DNA of 64,000 bases from UBA1141 sp963665155 (GTDB taxonomy: Bacteria; Chloroflexota; Dehalococcoidia; Lucifugimonadales; UBA3495). Position 1 is the first letter of the stretch. Each line of letters opens with the position of its first letter. Made by a program: the position numbers and the translations under genes. Below the pieces are notes generated by a model. It worked only from the letters and a program-made list of their open reading frames with translations, ran no database searches and was not told the origin of the DNA. The DNA is taken from positions 2,046,001 to 2,110,000 of the forward strand of contig OY761986.2 in NCBI GenBank assembly GCA_963665155.2, in the 5' to 3' direction. Positions 62,636 to 64,000 of this stretch are shown here, in pieces.

Positions 62636-64000
62636 ATGGACGAACTGGTCGCCCGCGCCCTGGAGACAGCCCGCCTTAAAGGCGCCGGGTATGCCGACGT
62701 GCGGGTGGTCCAGACCGAGCAGGAACGATACGTCGTACGCAACGGAGCCGTCGACACTCTCAGCATGGACCAGTCAATGGGCTTTGGCGTTCGGGTGTTG
62801 GTGGACGGTGCATGGGGCTTCGCCTCCAGTCGGGACTATTCAGCCGCAGAGGTCGACCGTGTTGCCGGTCTGGCGGTTCAAGTAGCCCGTGCTTCAGCGG
62901 TACTCAATCATGAGCGGGTGAACTTGGGCAGCCCCGTGACCAGCCGAGGGTCTTACACGACGCCTATCCAAGTTGACCCCTTTAGCATATCTCCCGAAGC
63001 CAAGCTTGAATTGCTTCTGGAGGTCGACCGGGGCATGGGTTCCGTCTCGGGCATCTCTGCCCGCCAATGCAACCTGGTTTTCATCAAAGAGCAAAAGACC
63101 TTCGCCAATTCCCAGGGCGCTCATGTGGAGCAGACGATTTACGAGTCGGGGGGCGGCATGCAGGCCACCGCCGTTGGATCCGGGGAAGTCCAGCGCCGGT
63201 CTTACCCGGAGTCCCACGGTCGCATGCAGGGCTGTGCTGGATGGGAGTACATAACTCGCATGGACCTCGCTGGGAACGCCGAACAGATCGCCAGCGAGGC
63301 TGTGGCCTTGCTGACCGCCGACCAATCCCCCAGCGACGCCACTACCACGATCATAATTGGCGGTTGCCAATTGGCCTTACAGGTGCATGAGTCCTGCGGC
63401 CACGCCATCGAATTAGACCGGGTTTTGGGGTCCGAAGCCGCCTTTGCCGGCACATCTTTCTTGACCACCGACAAGCTCAACGATTTTCGGTACGGTTCCC
63501 AGCATGTAAACGTGACCGCTGACAGTCTAAGCGTTCCCGGCATGGGGAGCTACGGTTGGGATGACGAGGGTGTTCCTTCCCAATCGACGCCCATCATCAG
63601 GGATGGTCAATTTGTAGGTTACCTGATGTCCCGGGAGTCGGCGTCGACCCTGGGACTGGAATCCAACGGTTGTATGAGGGCTTCCTCCTGGAACCGCATC
63701 CCGCTAATCCGCATGACCAACGTTAGCCTGGAGCCCGGCGCTTGGACGCTGGACAATCTGATAGCCGATACCGACGACGGCGTCTACATGGAAACGAACA
63801 AGTCCTGGTCCATCGACGATCGCCGCTACAATTTTCAGTTCGGCACGGAGATGGGCTACGAAATCAAGAACGGGAAGCGGGGTCGACTGCTCCGCAACTG
63901 CACCTACACCGGCATCACCCCGGATTTCTGGAACTCCTGCGACGCCGTTTGCGACAAGAACCACTGGGAGATGTGGGGCACGCCTCAGTGCGGCAAAGGG
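62636..64000 (+). CDS. TldD/PmbA-family zinc metalloprotease (partial, runs off the window)
   Basis: 455 codons are open from the ATG at 62636 (GGAGG ribosome site) to the last base; the gene continues beyond. MDELVARALETARLKGAGYADVRVVQ and SMGFGVRVLVDGAWGFAS are TldD-like. The HExxxH zinc motif is present as HESCGHAIELD at residues 251-256, followed by FAGTSFLTTDKLNDF and the RDGQFVGYLMSRESASTLGLESNGCMRASSWNRIPLIRMTNVSLEPG segment. TldD (with PmbA/TldE) cleaves modified peptides and is used in maturation of natural products. No TldE is visible here. Why it sits next to catabolic genes is unknown. Confidence 0.88.
   Translation, partial: MDELVARALETARLKGAGYADVRVVQTEQERYVVRNGAVDTLSMDQSMGFGVRVLVDGAWGFASSRDYSAAEVDRVAGLAVQVARASAVLNHERVNLGSPVTSRGSYTTPIQVDPFSISPEAKLELLLEVDRGMGSVSGISARQCNLVFIKEQKTFANSQGAHVEQTIYESGGGMQATAVGSGEVQRRSYPESHGRMQGCAGWEYITRMDLAGNAEQIASEAVALLTADQSPSDATTTIIIGGCQLALQVHESCGHAIELDRVLGSEAAFAGTSFLTTDKLNDFRYGSQHVNVTADSLSVPGMGSYGWDDEGVPSQSTPIIRDGQFVGYLMSRESASTLGLESNGCMRASSWNRIPLIRMTNVSLEPGAWTLDNLIADTDDGVYMETNKSWSIDDRRYNFQFGTEMGYEIKNGKRGRLLRNCTYTGITPDFWNSCDAVCDKNHWEMWGTPQCGKG

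Overview
This window looks like chromosomal sequence from an uncultivated Chloroflexota-like bacterium, most plausibly the SAR202/Dehalococcoidia type. The inference rests on gene content: five luciferase-like flavin monooxygenases, many amidohydrolases, CoA transferases, CoA ligases and enoyl-CoA hydratases, and a transketolase of the kind seen in that phylum. No rRNA or tRNA gene is visible, so taxonomy is unproven. Base composition is moderately GC-rich throughout.

Layout. Positions 1-2152 carry a housekeeping run (rsmA C-terminus, ispE, lgt). From about 2.3 to 20 kb is a decayed accessory zone: broken recombinase and hypothetical genes, an IS1182-type element split by an IS701-type element, an IS5-type element split by a clean IS630-type element with TA duplication, an IS3 element inside a transketolase gene, and an IS1595-type transposase fused against an alcohol dehydrogenase remnant. 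Several intact small genes (cupin, PspC protein, a DUF4145-like gene with a membrane partner) lie between these.

From about 20 to 64 kb is a dense catabolic region. 20.9-23.4 kb: amidohydrolase plus flavin monooxygenase. 23.6-32.8 kb, minus strand: a Rieske-amidohydrolase fusion, alpha/beta hydrolase, two monooxygenases, a Fpg/Nei glycosylase, a ferritin-like di-iron protein and a family III CoA transferase. 33.2-37.8 kb, plus strand: class I CoA transferase, Asp/Glu racemase-like decarboxylase, VOC protein, GMC oxidoreductase. 38-46 kb: methionine-synthase-like protein, DUF917/hydantoinase pair, DAO oxidoreductase, SelA-like PLP enzyme and a two-subunit TPP decarboxylase. 46.5-55.3 kb: phenylacetate-CoA-ligase-like enzyme, enoyl-CoA hydratase, and a benzoyl-CoA epoxidation set (boxC, boxB, benzoate-CoA ligase). 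55.5 kb to the end: VOC proteins, amidohydrolase, GNAT, MFS carrier, amidase and a TldD protease running off the edge.

The genes read as a toolkit for activating aromatic or alicyclic acids as CoA thioesters, oxygenating them with FMN, di-iron or FAD enzymes, and hydrolysing the amide, ester or cyclic products. Two themes stand out: many genes carry single frameshifts (either real decay or assembly error), and several families of small palindromic or tandem repeats sit between and even inside genes, including one inside the benzoate-CoA ligase. The most unusual gene is the amidohydrolase with a Rieske iron-sulfur domain inserted into it.
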